Shown one piece after another: positions 22,582 through 30,016 of a stretch of 37,738 nt of DNA. The position numbers and the translations under genes are program-made. How positions within the stretch are numbered: the first letter of the stretch is position 1; every line of letters begins with the position of its first letter. Source of the DNA: Hellea sp. (GTDB taxonomy: Bacteria; Pseudomonadota; Alphaproteobacteria; Caulobacterales; Maricaulaceae). The notes under the pieces were generated by a model. It was not told the origin of the DNA and made no database searches. It saw only the letters and a list, made by a program, of their open reading frames with translations. The DNA is taken from NCBI GenBank assembly GCA_023300105.1, contig JALZWM010000076.1, forward strand, positions 1 to 37,738, in the 5' to 3' direction.

Positions 22582-23157
22582 TTATTGAAGGTCGGTTCTG
22601 TACCGCAGTTTTGAACTATCATTAATCATCCGTCCCCAATACTGATTGTAAGGATGGATGTATAGCGTGAGATTATCAGGGGTAGATTGGAGAGTGCGCT
22701 CTTCATTGTGCCACTTAAAAAGACCACCTTCGAGGTTATATACAGCCCGAGTCCCGCGTCTCATAAGCTCACCTTGAACGTTATTAGCAAGGTGTGATGA
22801 GCGTTGCCCGACTGAACAGTAAAATATAGCCGTCTTGCCGTGTGCCATATCGCTATAGGTTTTAATGAAGCGCTCAGGTGATATATTTGGGGGGATATGA
22901 ACCGCGCCGGCTATATGGCTGACGTCATATTCTGGACGTTCTCTGACATCAAAAACAATAGTTTTTTCGGAAAGAGTATTTGAAAATTCATCAGATGATA
23001 TATGCGCTACACTTGAAAATTGACGCGTAATTTTATTATGCGTTTTAGATAGAGCTTTATTCTCTTTGGCATGTACCAGAGAATTATTCAGTGTGAGCCG
23101 CGCGCTCATAGCCAATACCAAAACCAATATAAGTTTGACTATTATGCGCGGTCTCAT
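22582..23157 (-). CDS. Exported rhodanese-like protein
   Basis: 191 residues. An N-terminal hydrophobic segment ('IIVKLILVLVLAMSARLTL') acts as signal or anchor. The rhodanese domain spans about 52-155: 'TIVFDVRERPEYDVSHIAGA', 'AVHIPP', the active-site loop 'FYCSVGQRSS' with catalytic Cys, and 'VYNLEGGLFKWHNEER'. The loop length fits a single-domain sulphurtransferase. The C-terminal 30 residues ('LYIHPYNQYWGRMIN') are typical of periplasmic rhodaneses. It probably transfers sulphane sulphur in the periplasm; the acceptor is unknown. It is followed by the DM13 gene on the same strand. Confidence 0.87.
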   Translation of the reverse strand: MRPRIIVKLILVLVLAMSARLTLNNSLVHAKENKALSKTHNKITRQFSSVAHISSDEFSNTLSEKTIVFDVRERPEYDVSHIAGAVHIPPNISPERFIKTYSDMAHGKTAIFYCSVGQRSSHLANNVQGELMRRGTRAVYNLEGGLFKWHNEERTLQSTPDNLTLYIHPYNQYWGRMINDSSKLRYRTDLQ

Positions 23158-23248
23158 ACCTCAGTCCTAATTGTCGTGAAGCTTCAATGACGGCAAGCTT
23201 GATATAAGTGTTCTTATACCAATCCCTGCCGCCTGAAAAGCAAGACCA

Positions 23249-24295
23249 TTAGGCGTTAGATGCGGCGTCCATCTCAGCTGTCCATTGACCTAGGCTAGCA
23301 AGACCGTTCATTTTAGCGCGGTGATTAAATGCGGCTTGAGCTGCATCATAATTTTCCGTCTTACCCTTCCAAGCAAATAGTGCTGATTGTTGAAGCGCGC
23401 GGCCGTAAGAGTATGTGATTTTCCAAGGGAAACCGCCGACCTTATTTATCATGTTCAAATGTTCTGTGGCGATTTCATTAGATTGTCCGCCAGAGAGGAA
23501 CGCAATGCCAGGTATTGCGGCAGGGACTGTGTCCTTAAGAACCTTGATTGTCCGCTCAGCGACTTCTTCGATGCTTGGCTGCATGGAACATCTAAGGCCA
23601 GCAACAACCATATTAGGTTTTAAGATGGTACCTTCTAGCTTGACGCCTTGCTCATATAGTTCTGTGAAGAGTGAGTTCAGGACGCGCTCTGTAACTTCGT
23701 GGCAACGCGCGACATTGTGGTGCCCGCCCATAAGGACTTCAGGCTCAACAATCGGTACAATTCCAGCTTCTTGGCAAAGAGAGGCATAGCGGGCGAGGGC
23801 GTGGTTATTGGCTTTAATCGCGCCGTCGGACGGCGTCATACCGACATATTGGTCAGGATGAGAAATCTCAACAACAGCGCGCCATTTAGCAAAGCGTGCG
23901 CCGAGTTTATAATATTCAGCTAAGCGATCACGTAGGCCATCAAGGCCTTCTGTGATAGTTTCGCCGGGACGGCCTGCAAGAGACTTCGCACCCATGTCAA
24001 CTTTAATCCCGGGGATAGAGTCATTGGCTTTGATAAGGTCAACGAGTGTTGTTCCGTCTTTGGCTTTCTGACGAATAGTTTCATCATAAAGGATAACGCC
24101 GGAAATATGATCAGTCATGGCTTTGTCGGTTCTGAAAAGCATTTCGCGCCAATCGCGGCGGTTATCTTCATTGTTTTCAGTCTTGATTGAATCGAAGCGT
24201 TTTCCAATCGTTCCCGTGGATTCGTCAGCGGCAAGAATACCTTGTCCAGGTGTGACCATCTTAACAGCAATAGCGTTGAGGGCTTGAATGTCCAT
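23249..24295 (-). CDS. fba: Class I fructose-bisphosphate aldolase
   Basis: 348 residues from the ATG at 24295 (MDIQALNAIA...). An upstream in-frame start at 24379 would overlap the end of pgk and adds a tail unlike the family. It cleaves fructose-1,6-bisphosphate to two triose phosphates by Schiff base chemistry. Visible class I marks are 'GILAADESTGTIGKRF', 'WRAVVEIS', the Glu in 'VEPEVLMGGHH', the Schiff-base Lys in 'EGTILKPNMV', and 'GIAFLSGGQS'. It closes the minus-strand gap-pgk-fba cluster, 26 bases after pgk, so it likely serves glycolysis or gluconeogenesis with them. Confidence 0.93.
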   Translation of the reverse strand: MDIQALNAIAVKMVTPGQGILAADESTGTIGKRFDSIKTENNEDNRRDWREMLFRTDKAMTDHISGVILYDETIRQKAKDGTTLVDLIKANDSIPGIKVDMGAKSLAGRPGETITEGLDGLRDRLAEYYKLGARFAKWRAVVEISHPDQYVGMTPSDGAIKANNHALARYASLCQEAGIVPIVEPEVLMGGHHNVARCHEVTERVLNSLFTELYEQGVKLEGTILKPNMVVAGLRCSMQPSIEEVAERTIKVLKDTVPAAIPGIAFLSGGQSNEIATEHLNMINKVGGFPWKITYSYGRALQQSALFAWKGKTENYDAAQAAFNHRAKMNGLASLGQWTAEMDAASNA

Positions 24296-24321
24296 CTTGT
24301 TTATCCTTATCTTGTTTCGTC

Positions 24322-25527
24322 TTATTTCGTCTTGTTTTTTAAAATTTCTACGCCAGGCAAAGGTTTTCCCTCCATCCATTCAAGGAATGCGCCGCCAGCG
24401 GTACTGACAAATGTAAAGTCATCAGCTGCGCCCGCATGTTTGAGCGCGGCTACAGTATCTCCGCCGCCCGCAACAGATATCAACTTGCCCGCTTTCGTAA
24501 GTTTTGCCGCATATTTGGCAGCTTCCACAGTGGACGTATCAAAGGGCGTCATTTCAAAGGCGCCGAGCGGTCCATTCCAAATTAAAGTTTTGGCGGAGTC
24601 CATAGCTTTCATAATAGTTTCGACTGTCGCTGTTCCGCAGTCCAAAATCATGTCTTTCGCTTTGACATCATCAATGGCGCATTGTTTGTGCTTGGCATTG
24701 GCCGCGAATTCTTTGGCCGTCACAACATCAACGGGGAGAAGAATTTTACACTTTGCTTTTTTAGCAGCTTTCAAAATTTCGAGAGCTTTATCCTTGAGGT
24801 CATTCTCACACAGAGAGGCTCCAACATTATGGCCTTGCGCGAATAAAAATGTATTCGCCATGCCCCCGCCGATAACGAGGATGTCGAGTTTAGAAACAAG
24901 GCTTTCTAAAAGATCAATCTTAGAGGAGACTTTCGCGCCGCCAACAACGCCCATAACAGGTGATTTTGGATTATCTAAAACTTGCGAAACATGGTCTAGC
25001 TCTCGCTCCATCGCGAGTCCGGCGTAGGCAGGCAATATTTCGCCAACAACCGCGCTCGAGGCGTGGTTGCGATGCGCCGCAGAGAAGGCATCCATGACAA
25101 AGATGTCAGCATGCTTAGCAAGGTTTTCGGCCATACCGCGGTCACCTTTGGTTTCCATTTCATTAAAACGCGTGTTCTCAATGAGCAGGACGTCACCCGG
25201 TTCCATTGTTGAGATTAGAGGTTCTGAGAGTTTTTCACTAAAGCTAACTTCGTCTTCAATCGCTTCAACAAGGGCAGGCACGATGAACTCTAATGATAAT
25301 TTAGGGTCGGCTTTGCCTTTTGGACGGCCATAATGCGATAATAAAATTATTTTCGCGCCTGCCGTTTGCAAAGCTTTGATCGTTGGCACCGCTGCTTGAA
25401 GTCGGGTGTCATCTGAAATTGAACCGTCTTTATTCCGAGGAACGTTAAAGTCCACGCGGACAAGCGCTGTTTTGCCTTTTAAGGCGTTCTTTTTTGGTAT
25501 CGCGTCTTCGAGGCGTTGAAATTTCAT
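24322..25527 (-). CDS. pgk: Phosphoglycerate kinase
   Basis: 401 residues, usual length. It transfers phosphate from 1,3-bisphosphoglycerate to ADP. Signature 'ALVRVDFNVPRNKDGSISDD' at about 22-41, substrate-binding 'LLSHYGRPKG' and 'LLIENTRFNEME', hinge and nucleotide site 'VMGVVGGAKVSSKIDLLESL', 'LVIGGGMANTFL', 'IWNGPLGAFEM' and 'SVAGGGDTVAAL'. It starts 2 bases after gap ends, so translation is probably coupled. A long opposite-strand frame within it is a shadow. Confidence 0.96.
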   Translation of the reverse strand: MKFQRLEDAIPKKNALKGKTALVRVDFNVPRNKDGSISDDTRLQAAVPTIKALQTAGAKIILLSHYGRPKGKADPKLSLEFIVPALVEAIEDEVSFSEKLSEPLISTMEPGDVLLIENTRFNEMETKGDRGMAENLAKHADIFVMDAFSAAHRNHASSAVVGEILPAYAGLAMERELDHVSQVLDNPKSPVMGVVGGAKVSSKIDLLESLVSKLDILVIGGGMANTFLFAQGHNVGASLCENDLKDKALEILKAAKKAKCKILLPVDVVTAKEFAANAKHKQCAIDDVKAKDMILDCGTATVETIMKAMDSAKTLIWNGPLGAFEMTPFDTSTVEAAKYAAKLTKAGKLISVAGGGDTVAALKHAGAADDFTFVSTAGGAFLEWMEGKPLPGVEILKNKTK

Positions 25528-25529
25528 GC

Positions 25530-26543
25530 TTAAGATCCTATTTTTTTGGTCATGGCGCGGGCCACGTCAATCATGCGGTTAGCAAAACCCCACTCGTTAT
25601 CATACCATGCAATAATTTTGACAAGGTGCCCATCAAGAACTTTTGTGAGTGGAGCGGCAAAAATTGCAGAATGCGGGTCATGATTAAGGTCTGAACTTAC
25701 GAGCGCTTCATTACTATACCTTAAGACCCCTTTCATAGGGCCATCAGCAGCTTGTGCCATGATAGCATTTAAATCTTCTGCGGTTGTTTTGAATTCGGGT
25801 TGAAAAGCAAGGTCGACCATAGAGACATTGGCGGTCGGGACGCGTACGGCAGACCCTGACAATAGACCTGATAATTCAGGGATGACAAGACCGACCGCTT
25901 TGGCGGCGCCCGTACTTGTCGGAATCATATTGAGGCCAGCGGCACGTGCGCGGTAGAGGTCTTTATGTGAATTATCCAAAATGCGTTGATCTTGTGTGTA
26001 GCTATGAACCGTTGTCATAAATCCGCGGCGTATGCCCACGGCTTTCATAATAACTTTGGCAATAGGCGCGAGGCAGTTCGTTGTGCAAGACGCGCAAGAG
26101 ACAACTAAGTCAGTCTTAGTCAACTTTTCATGATTAACGCCGTAGACGATTGTTTTATCTACGCCGTCACCGGGCGCTGATATAAGAACCGCTTTCGCAC
26201 CAGCATCAAAATGAGGTTGAACACTGTCTTTGCTACGGAAAATGCCGGTGCATTCCATCACAACATCGACATCAAGATCGCCCCATGCGATTTTCGCAGG
26301 GTCGCGTTCATGGGTCATGCGTACATTCCCGCGCCCGTAATTTATAAAACCGTCACCCTCTTTAACTACCGGGCCGAAACGGCCATGAACAGAGTCGTAG
26401 CGCAAAAGATGCGCGGATGTTTCAGCGCTGCCGGGTGAATTGATTGCAACCAGTTCAACGTCTTTGATATCATATTCTGAAATAGCCCGTGCGACAAGGC
26501 GGCCAATTCGGCCAAAGCCGTTAATCCCAATTCGGATAGCCAT
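25530..26543 (-). CDS. gap: Glyceraldehyde-3-phosphate dehydrogenase with altered cofactor-site residue
   Basis: 337 residues. Rossmann start 'RIGINGFGRIGRLVARAI', catalytic Cys153 in 'SCASCTTNC', and 'RVPTANVSMVDLAF', 'WYDNEWGFANRM'. At the cofactor-selecting position after beta2, the common Asn-Asp of NAD enzymes is Asn35-Ser36 ('VAINSPGSAETSAHLLRYD'), while the Pro in 'VIPEL' that also favours NAD is kept. Loss of that Asp is seen in NADP-using enzymes such as Bacillus GapB, so this protein may use NADP or both. It heads the gap-pgk-fba cluster and is divergent from the DUF4164-zapA genes. The 154-base intergenic region holds a GCACG/CGTGC hairpin at about 26589-26604. Confidence 0.95.
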   Translation of the reverse strand: MAIRIGINGFGRIGRLVARAISEYDIKDVELVAINSPGSAETSAHLLRYDSVHGRFGPVVKEGDGFINYGRGNVRMTHERDPAKIAWGDLDVDVVMECTGIFRSKDSVQPHFDAGAKAVLISAPGDGVDKTIVYGVNHEKLTKTDLVVSCASCTTNCLAPIAKVIMKAVGIRRGFMTTVHSYTQDQRILDNSHKDLYRARAAGLNMIPTSTGAAKAVGLVIPELSGLLSGSAVRVPTANVSMVDLAFQPEFKTTAEDLNAIMAQAADGPMKGVLRYSNEALVSSDLNHDPHSAIFAAPLTKVLDGHLVKIIAWYDNEWGFANRMIDVARAMTKKIGS

Positions 26544-26697
26544 TTATTACTCCGTGCCCATCGGGCGTATTACATAGACCTTAAACCCGCACGCAATGAC
26601 GTGCAGACAATTCAAGGCTCAGATACTATACTCTTGTTGCAAAACTATTAATGCTGGGTCATTCTACCCCCAATATAAGCGAGATTCGAGGTTTATC

Positions 26698-26994
26698 ATG
26701 AATGACAGCGCTGACATGAAAATAGCTGCTGATCGTCTACAAAATGCCTTACGATCGCTTGAAGGTGCGCTAGACCCTTTACTTGATCGTATGACTGTTT
26801 TGGAGGCTTCTGTAAAAGAAGCGGCAACTCTTTCTGAGGATAGGGCTGAGCTTGCTTCACAACTCGATGAGGCCAAGGCTAAGTCCGAAGGCTTAGAAGT
26901 ACGAGAAAAAGAGTTTAACCTTTTGGCAGATGAAACAACGGCTGAGCTGGACCGCGTCATTTCGCAAGTTCGTCGCGCTTTGGGAGAAGGGTAA
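26698..26994 (+). CDS. DUF4164-like small coiled-coil protein
   Basis: 98 residues from the ATG at 26698; upstream in-frame residues from 26596 lack family character. It is almost entirely helical and charged ('ADRLQNALRSLEGALDPLLD', 'ELASQLDEAKAKSEGLEVRE'), a coiled coil. This DUF4164-type gene commonly sits directly before zapA in alphaproteobacteria, as here (3 bases between them), suggesting a link to Z-ring assembly. No direct function is known to me. Confidence 0.8.
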   Translation: MNDSADMKIAADRLQNALRSLEGALDPLLDRMTVLEASVKEAATLSEDRAELASQLDEAKAKSEGLEVREKEFNLLADETTAELDRVISQVRRALGEG

Positions 26995-26997
26995 CCC

Positions 26998-27366
26998 ATG
27001 GCAAAAGTCAGCATTAACATAAATGGGCGTAAATATGCGTTAGGCTGTGAAGACGGCGAAGAAGAGCGTTTGATGCGCCTTGGTCAAAAACTGGATGACC
27101 GGGTTAATAATATGGCGGACCAATTCGGACAAATCGGTGATTTGCGCCTAATGGTTATGGCGGGTATTACAATGCTTGATGAGCTTGATGATATGAATAA
27201 ATCTGTTGATGCCGAAGTTGATAAGCGCGTTGTTGATCTGCGCGAAGAAAACGCTTTTGCTTTAAAAAGTGCGTCTCAGTCAGAAATGCAAGCGACAGAT
27301 AGCCTTTTAAATGCTGCGGAGCGGATTGAACGCCTCGCGAGCCGTTTATCTCGGGATGTTGAATAA
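26998..27366 (+). CDS. zapA: Cell division protein ZapA
   Basis: 122 residues. The ZapA domain covers about 1-75: 'VSININGRKYALGCEDGEEE', 'LMRLGQKLDDRVN', 'LRLMVMAGITMLDEL'. The C-terminal 45 residues are helical, as expected for the coiled-coil dimer stalk. It crosslinks FtsZ filaments in the cytoplasm. The order DUF4164, zapA, 6S RNA, folate cyclo-ligase matches the conserved proteobacterial neighbourhood. Confidence 0.92.
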   Translation: MAKVSININGRKYALGCEDGEEERLMRLGQKLDDRVNNMADQFGQIGDLRLMVMAGITMLDELDDMNKSVDAEVDKRVVDLREENAFALKSASQSEMQATDSLLNAAERIERLASRLSRDVE

Positions 27367-27394
27367 CGTTTTAAGCCGCTATACTTTCATGACG

Positions 27395-27615
27395 CGAGGT
27401 GAATAAGACTTGCACGTAGCTCTATAAAACCCCACATAGCTTTTGACGGTTACTGCGGGTTTCGTGTTTGCACTAATCCACCGGACCTTAAACTACCCTT
27501 CGGGAGTTGGCTCTGAGTAGACCGTGGTTTACTTAATTCCGACGCCCACTTGAACCTTGGTTCATGTTGGTTTCTTAAGCTCCACGGACCAAGTGGGACC
27601 GTCACTTTATAATAC
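27395..27615 (+). ncRNA. ssrS: 6S RNA candidate
   Basis: Location between zapA and the 5-formyltetrahydrofolate cyclo-ligase gene is the classical position of 6S RNA. The stretch is non-coding and highly foldable. A central hairpin with stem CCACCGG/CCGTGG (27479-27526, one bulge) is capped by AACTACCC-TTC-GGGAGTT. A second stem GACGCCCACTTG (27540-27551) pairs with CAAGTGGGACCGTC (27591-27604) with a 2-base bulge. The interrupted long-hairpin shape fits a mimic of an open promoter that traps sigma-70 polymerase. Exact ends and the closing stem are uncertain; limits given are approximate. Confidence 0.6.
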
Positions 27616-27653
27616 TTAGTCGTAGGGGTCGCGTGAACTCAATTATTTTCGCT

Positions 27654-27977
27654 TCACCCTGAAAATGGATAAGCTATTTTATATATAATATTGTTATACA
27701 TCGAGCTGACCGATGAAATGACTACATCTCTTAAATATAACATTAGAAGTATGAATAAAATCGCTTGGAAATAACACAAAAAGAAGACTAATTTCTGGTC
27801 GGGTCCTTTGAAAAAGAAAGGGTAAGAAAGAAAAAATATGATACCAATGATTGTTCCAAGCGGGAACAGTAAGAGTAGGAATAACCCTCCCAAAACAGGG
27901 TAATGGTCTTTTCTTGATAACAATGATTCACTCTCGTTATAGTTTATAGTATTGCGTCTTTGACGGGAAGATACCAC
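27654..27977 (-). CDS. Hypothetical two-helix membrane protein
   Basis: 107 residues with a polar N-terminus rich in Arg/Ser, then two membrane helices ('LGGLFLLLLFPLGTIIGIIF' and 'LVFFLCYFQAILFILLMLYL') and a short tail. I do not recognise it. It is inserted on the minus strand between the 6S RNA candidate and the cyclo-ligase gene, which are normally adjacent and same-strand, and its A+T content is higher than its neighbours. This suggests a recently acquired gene, or a chance frame; the two clean helices argue mildly for a real protein. Confidence 0.5.
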   Translation of the reverse strand: MVSSRQRRNTINYNESESLLSRKDHYPVLGGLFLLLLFPLGTIIGIIFFLSYPFFFKGPDQKLVFFLCYFQAILFILLMLYLRDVVISSVSSMYNNIIYKIAYPFSG

Positions 27978-28069
27978 ATGTATGTTATGTCGCCTAACTC
28001 CTATTGAACGGGCTTTTAAATTAGAGGTTTTTGTTAGCCTTCTGGAGCTCCTCGTGGCAGGTCATAAGC

Positions 28070-28627
28070 ATGGATATAAAGACCCAAAAATCACGCGCGC
28101 GCATTCAGGCCAAACAAAAACGCGCCGCCGTTAATCAGCCTGATGGGGACATTGCTTTATTAAAGTATTTTCCTGCGCTTAAGTTTCGGGGCGCGGTTAT
28201 TGGCGGTTATTGGCCGCTTCCTGGGGAGTTGGATATTCGGCCTTTGCTCCATGCGTGCCATGAAGCGGGACACAAACTGTCGTTGCCGACAACGCCGCGT
28301 AAAGGTTATCCGCTCACCTTTCGTCATTGGAAACCAAGCCATTTATTAAAGGCTGGCCCTTATAATACGCGGGAGCCTTTCTCAGAGCAGCCCGAAGTTT
28401 TGCCGTCACTTGTCTTAGTACCGTTATTGGCTTTCACACAAAATGGCGAACGGCTTGGCTACGGGGGCGGGTTTTATGACCGCACATTAGCGGCGCTGAA
28501 ATCAAAACAAAATGTTTTTGCTTGCGGCGTGGCCTATGCTGGGCAAGAAGCCGCTAGCTTGCCAGTCGATGAATTTGATCACCGGCTCGACGGAATTTTA
28601 ACAGAGAGCTATTTCAAAGCTTTTTAG
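28070..28627 (+). CDS. 5-formyltetrahydrofolate cyclo-ligase
   Basis: 185 residues from the ATG at 28070 (MDIKTQKSRARI...); an earlier TTG at 28031 adds a tail unlike the family. It converts 5-formyl-THF to 5,10-methenyl-THF with ATP. The family signature 'GERLGYGGGFYDRTLA' is present near the C-terminus, and 'GGYWPLPGELDIRPLL' and 'LVPLLAFTQNGERLG' fit. Linkage to zapA and 6S RNA is the usual ygfA context. Confidence 0.9.
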   Translation: MDIKTQKSRARIQAKQKRAAVNQPDGDIALLKYFPALKFRGAVIGGYWPLPGELDIRPLLHACHEAGHKLSLPTTPRKGYPLTFRHWKPSHLLKAGPYNTREPFSEQPEVLPSLVLVPLLAFTQNGERLGYGGGFYDRTLAALKSKQNVFACGVAYAGQEAASLPVDEFDHRLDGILTESYFKAF

Positions 28628-28676
28628 TCAGATATATCCCGATAGATATATTAAGTCAGATAATGAGACGTACATA

Positions 28677-29492
28677 ATGAGATTAGCTTTTTTCGGAGAC
28701 GTAGTTGGCCGCGCAGGCCGCAAAGCCGTCACAGCACATTTACCCAAGCTACGCAGTGATCTAAGCCTCGACGCAGTTGTTATCAACGCAGAGAACGCTG
28801 CGGGCGGTTTTGGTATTACGCGCGCCACAGCGGACGAGCTTTATGATGCAGGCGCGGATGTTTTAACGCTTGGCAATCATAGTTTTGATAACCCGCAAGG
28901 GATTACCGTGATTGAGAATGAGCCTCGAATTCTGCGGCCATGTAACTATCCTCCCAATACGGTGACGGGGCGCGGGTCAGGTCTTTATGATATAGGCGGT
29001 TATCGGTTATTGGTGATTAATGTTTTGGGTCGTGTTTTTATGGACGCATTAGATGACCCCTTTCAGGCTGTTGAACGCGAATTAATGACGGCGCCACTTG
29101 GTGATGTTGCAGACGCGGTTATTGTCGACATCCATGCTGAGGCGACATCTGAGAAACAAGGTATGGGCGTTTTTTGTGATGGCCGCGCAAGTCTTGTTGT
29201 CGGTACGCATCAACATGTTCCGACATCCGATACACGTATTTGGCCCGGCGGGACGGCGTACCAAACGGATGCAGGCATGTGCGGAGATTATAATTCGGTT
29301 ATTGGTATGGAAAAAGAAGAACCGCTCATCCGCTTTACAACGCGTATGCGCCAAGGCCGCTTTACGCCAGCCTCGGGCGCGGGGACATTATCAGGTCTCT
29401 TTGTCGAGACAGATAACAAAACGGGCCTCGCTATTCGCGCTGAACCTATCCGAATAGGCGGTCAACTTTCGGAAACAGTGCCAACGCCATAA
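28677..29492 (+). CDS. YmdB-type metallophosphoesterase (TIGR00282 family)
   Basis: 271 residues. Metal-site motifs in order: Asp8 ('FFGDVVGRAG'), Glu39-Asn40 ('VINAENAAGGFG'), Asn67-His68 ('GNHSFDN'; most relatives have GNHxWD), 'VDIHAEATSEK' and 'VGTHQHVPTSD', then 'DAGMCGDYNSVIGME'. Such proteins hydrolyse cyclic nucleotides (2',3'-cAMP) in Bacillus YmdB; the substrate here is not shown. It is 49 bases after the folate cyclo-ligase gene, probably one transcript, as often found in alphaproteobacteria. Confidence 0.9.
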   Translation: MRLAFFGDVVGRAGRKAVTAHLPKLRSDLSLDAVVINAENAAGGFGITRATADELYDAGADVLTLGNHSFDNPQGITVIENEPRILRPCNYPPNTVTGRGSGLYDIGGYRLLVINVLGRVFMDALDDPFQAVERELMTAPLGDVADAVIVDIHAEATSEKQGMGVFCDGRASLVVGTHQHVPTSDTRIWPGGTAYQTDAGMCGDYNSVIGMEKEEPLIRFTTRMRQGRFTPASGAGTLSGLFVETDNKTGLAIRAEPIRIGGQLSETVPTP

Positions 29493-29664
29493 CCCAAGGG
29501 GCGTGATGTCACGGATGTGTGTATATTTTGAGAGATTTTCATCCGCTCTTTGTGAGTCGATGTGTTTCGCTTTGGCACAAAGTAGGCGGTATTAATTAGC
29601 TATCGAAACAGCCTGTGATCACATTATTTGGTGTGATTATGAGGCGTTAAAAAGGATAGTTGAT

Positions 29665-29844
29665 ATGTTTATACCTTTGAAAAGTAAGCCGTGTTCCGCT
29701 ATGGATATTACGGTTTTTCATCTTTCGCGGAAGCTAAAAAAGCTTGATAGGCGTATTCAAAAAGATAGCGCAAAAACGCATGATTATACTAATCGGGAAC
29801 GCGTTATCACCCAATTGAATGAGGCAAAACGTTATCTTTGTTGA
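29665..29844 (+). CDS. Small hypothetical protein, 59 residues
   Basis: Starts MFIPLKSKPCSAMDITVFHL and continues as a basic, helical segment ('RKLKKLDRRIQ', 'NRERVITQLNEAKRYLC'). A purine-rich AAAGGATA precedes the ATG by about 8 bases. It is unrelated to anything I recognise; Lys/Arg-rich heptads suggest a short coiled coil or nucleic-acid contact. It stands alone between YmdB and the TonB-like gene. Confidence 0.5.
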   Translation: MFIPLKSKPCSAMDITVFHLSRKLKKLDRRIQKDSAKTHDYTNRERVITQLNEAKRYLC

Positions 29845-30016
29845 AAACAAATAAGATGATTTGTTAATTATCCGCACGCTTTTAAGGCGTTTAATTCCTC
29901 TAGTCTGAAAATTCTTGTGGATGATAAGCTACCTTATCCACAGATTGAGTGCCTAGCACTTGCGCCCTTTACAGGAGTCCGTCTTCATAAATCCCAAAGG
30001 TTAGAGGGAGATCGTA

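Noticed and set aside
24296-24379. Upstream start for the aldolase
   Set aside because: It would extend into the end of pgk and add a 28-residue basic tail absent from class I aldolases.
24242-25027. 261-residue open frame on the plus strand opposite pgk
   Set aside because: It runs antisense to strongly conserved pgk and the start of fba, has no ribosome site and has a Ser/Ala/Pro-rich composition typical of reverse-strand shadows.
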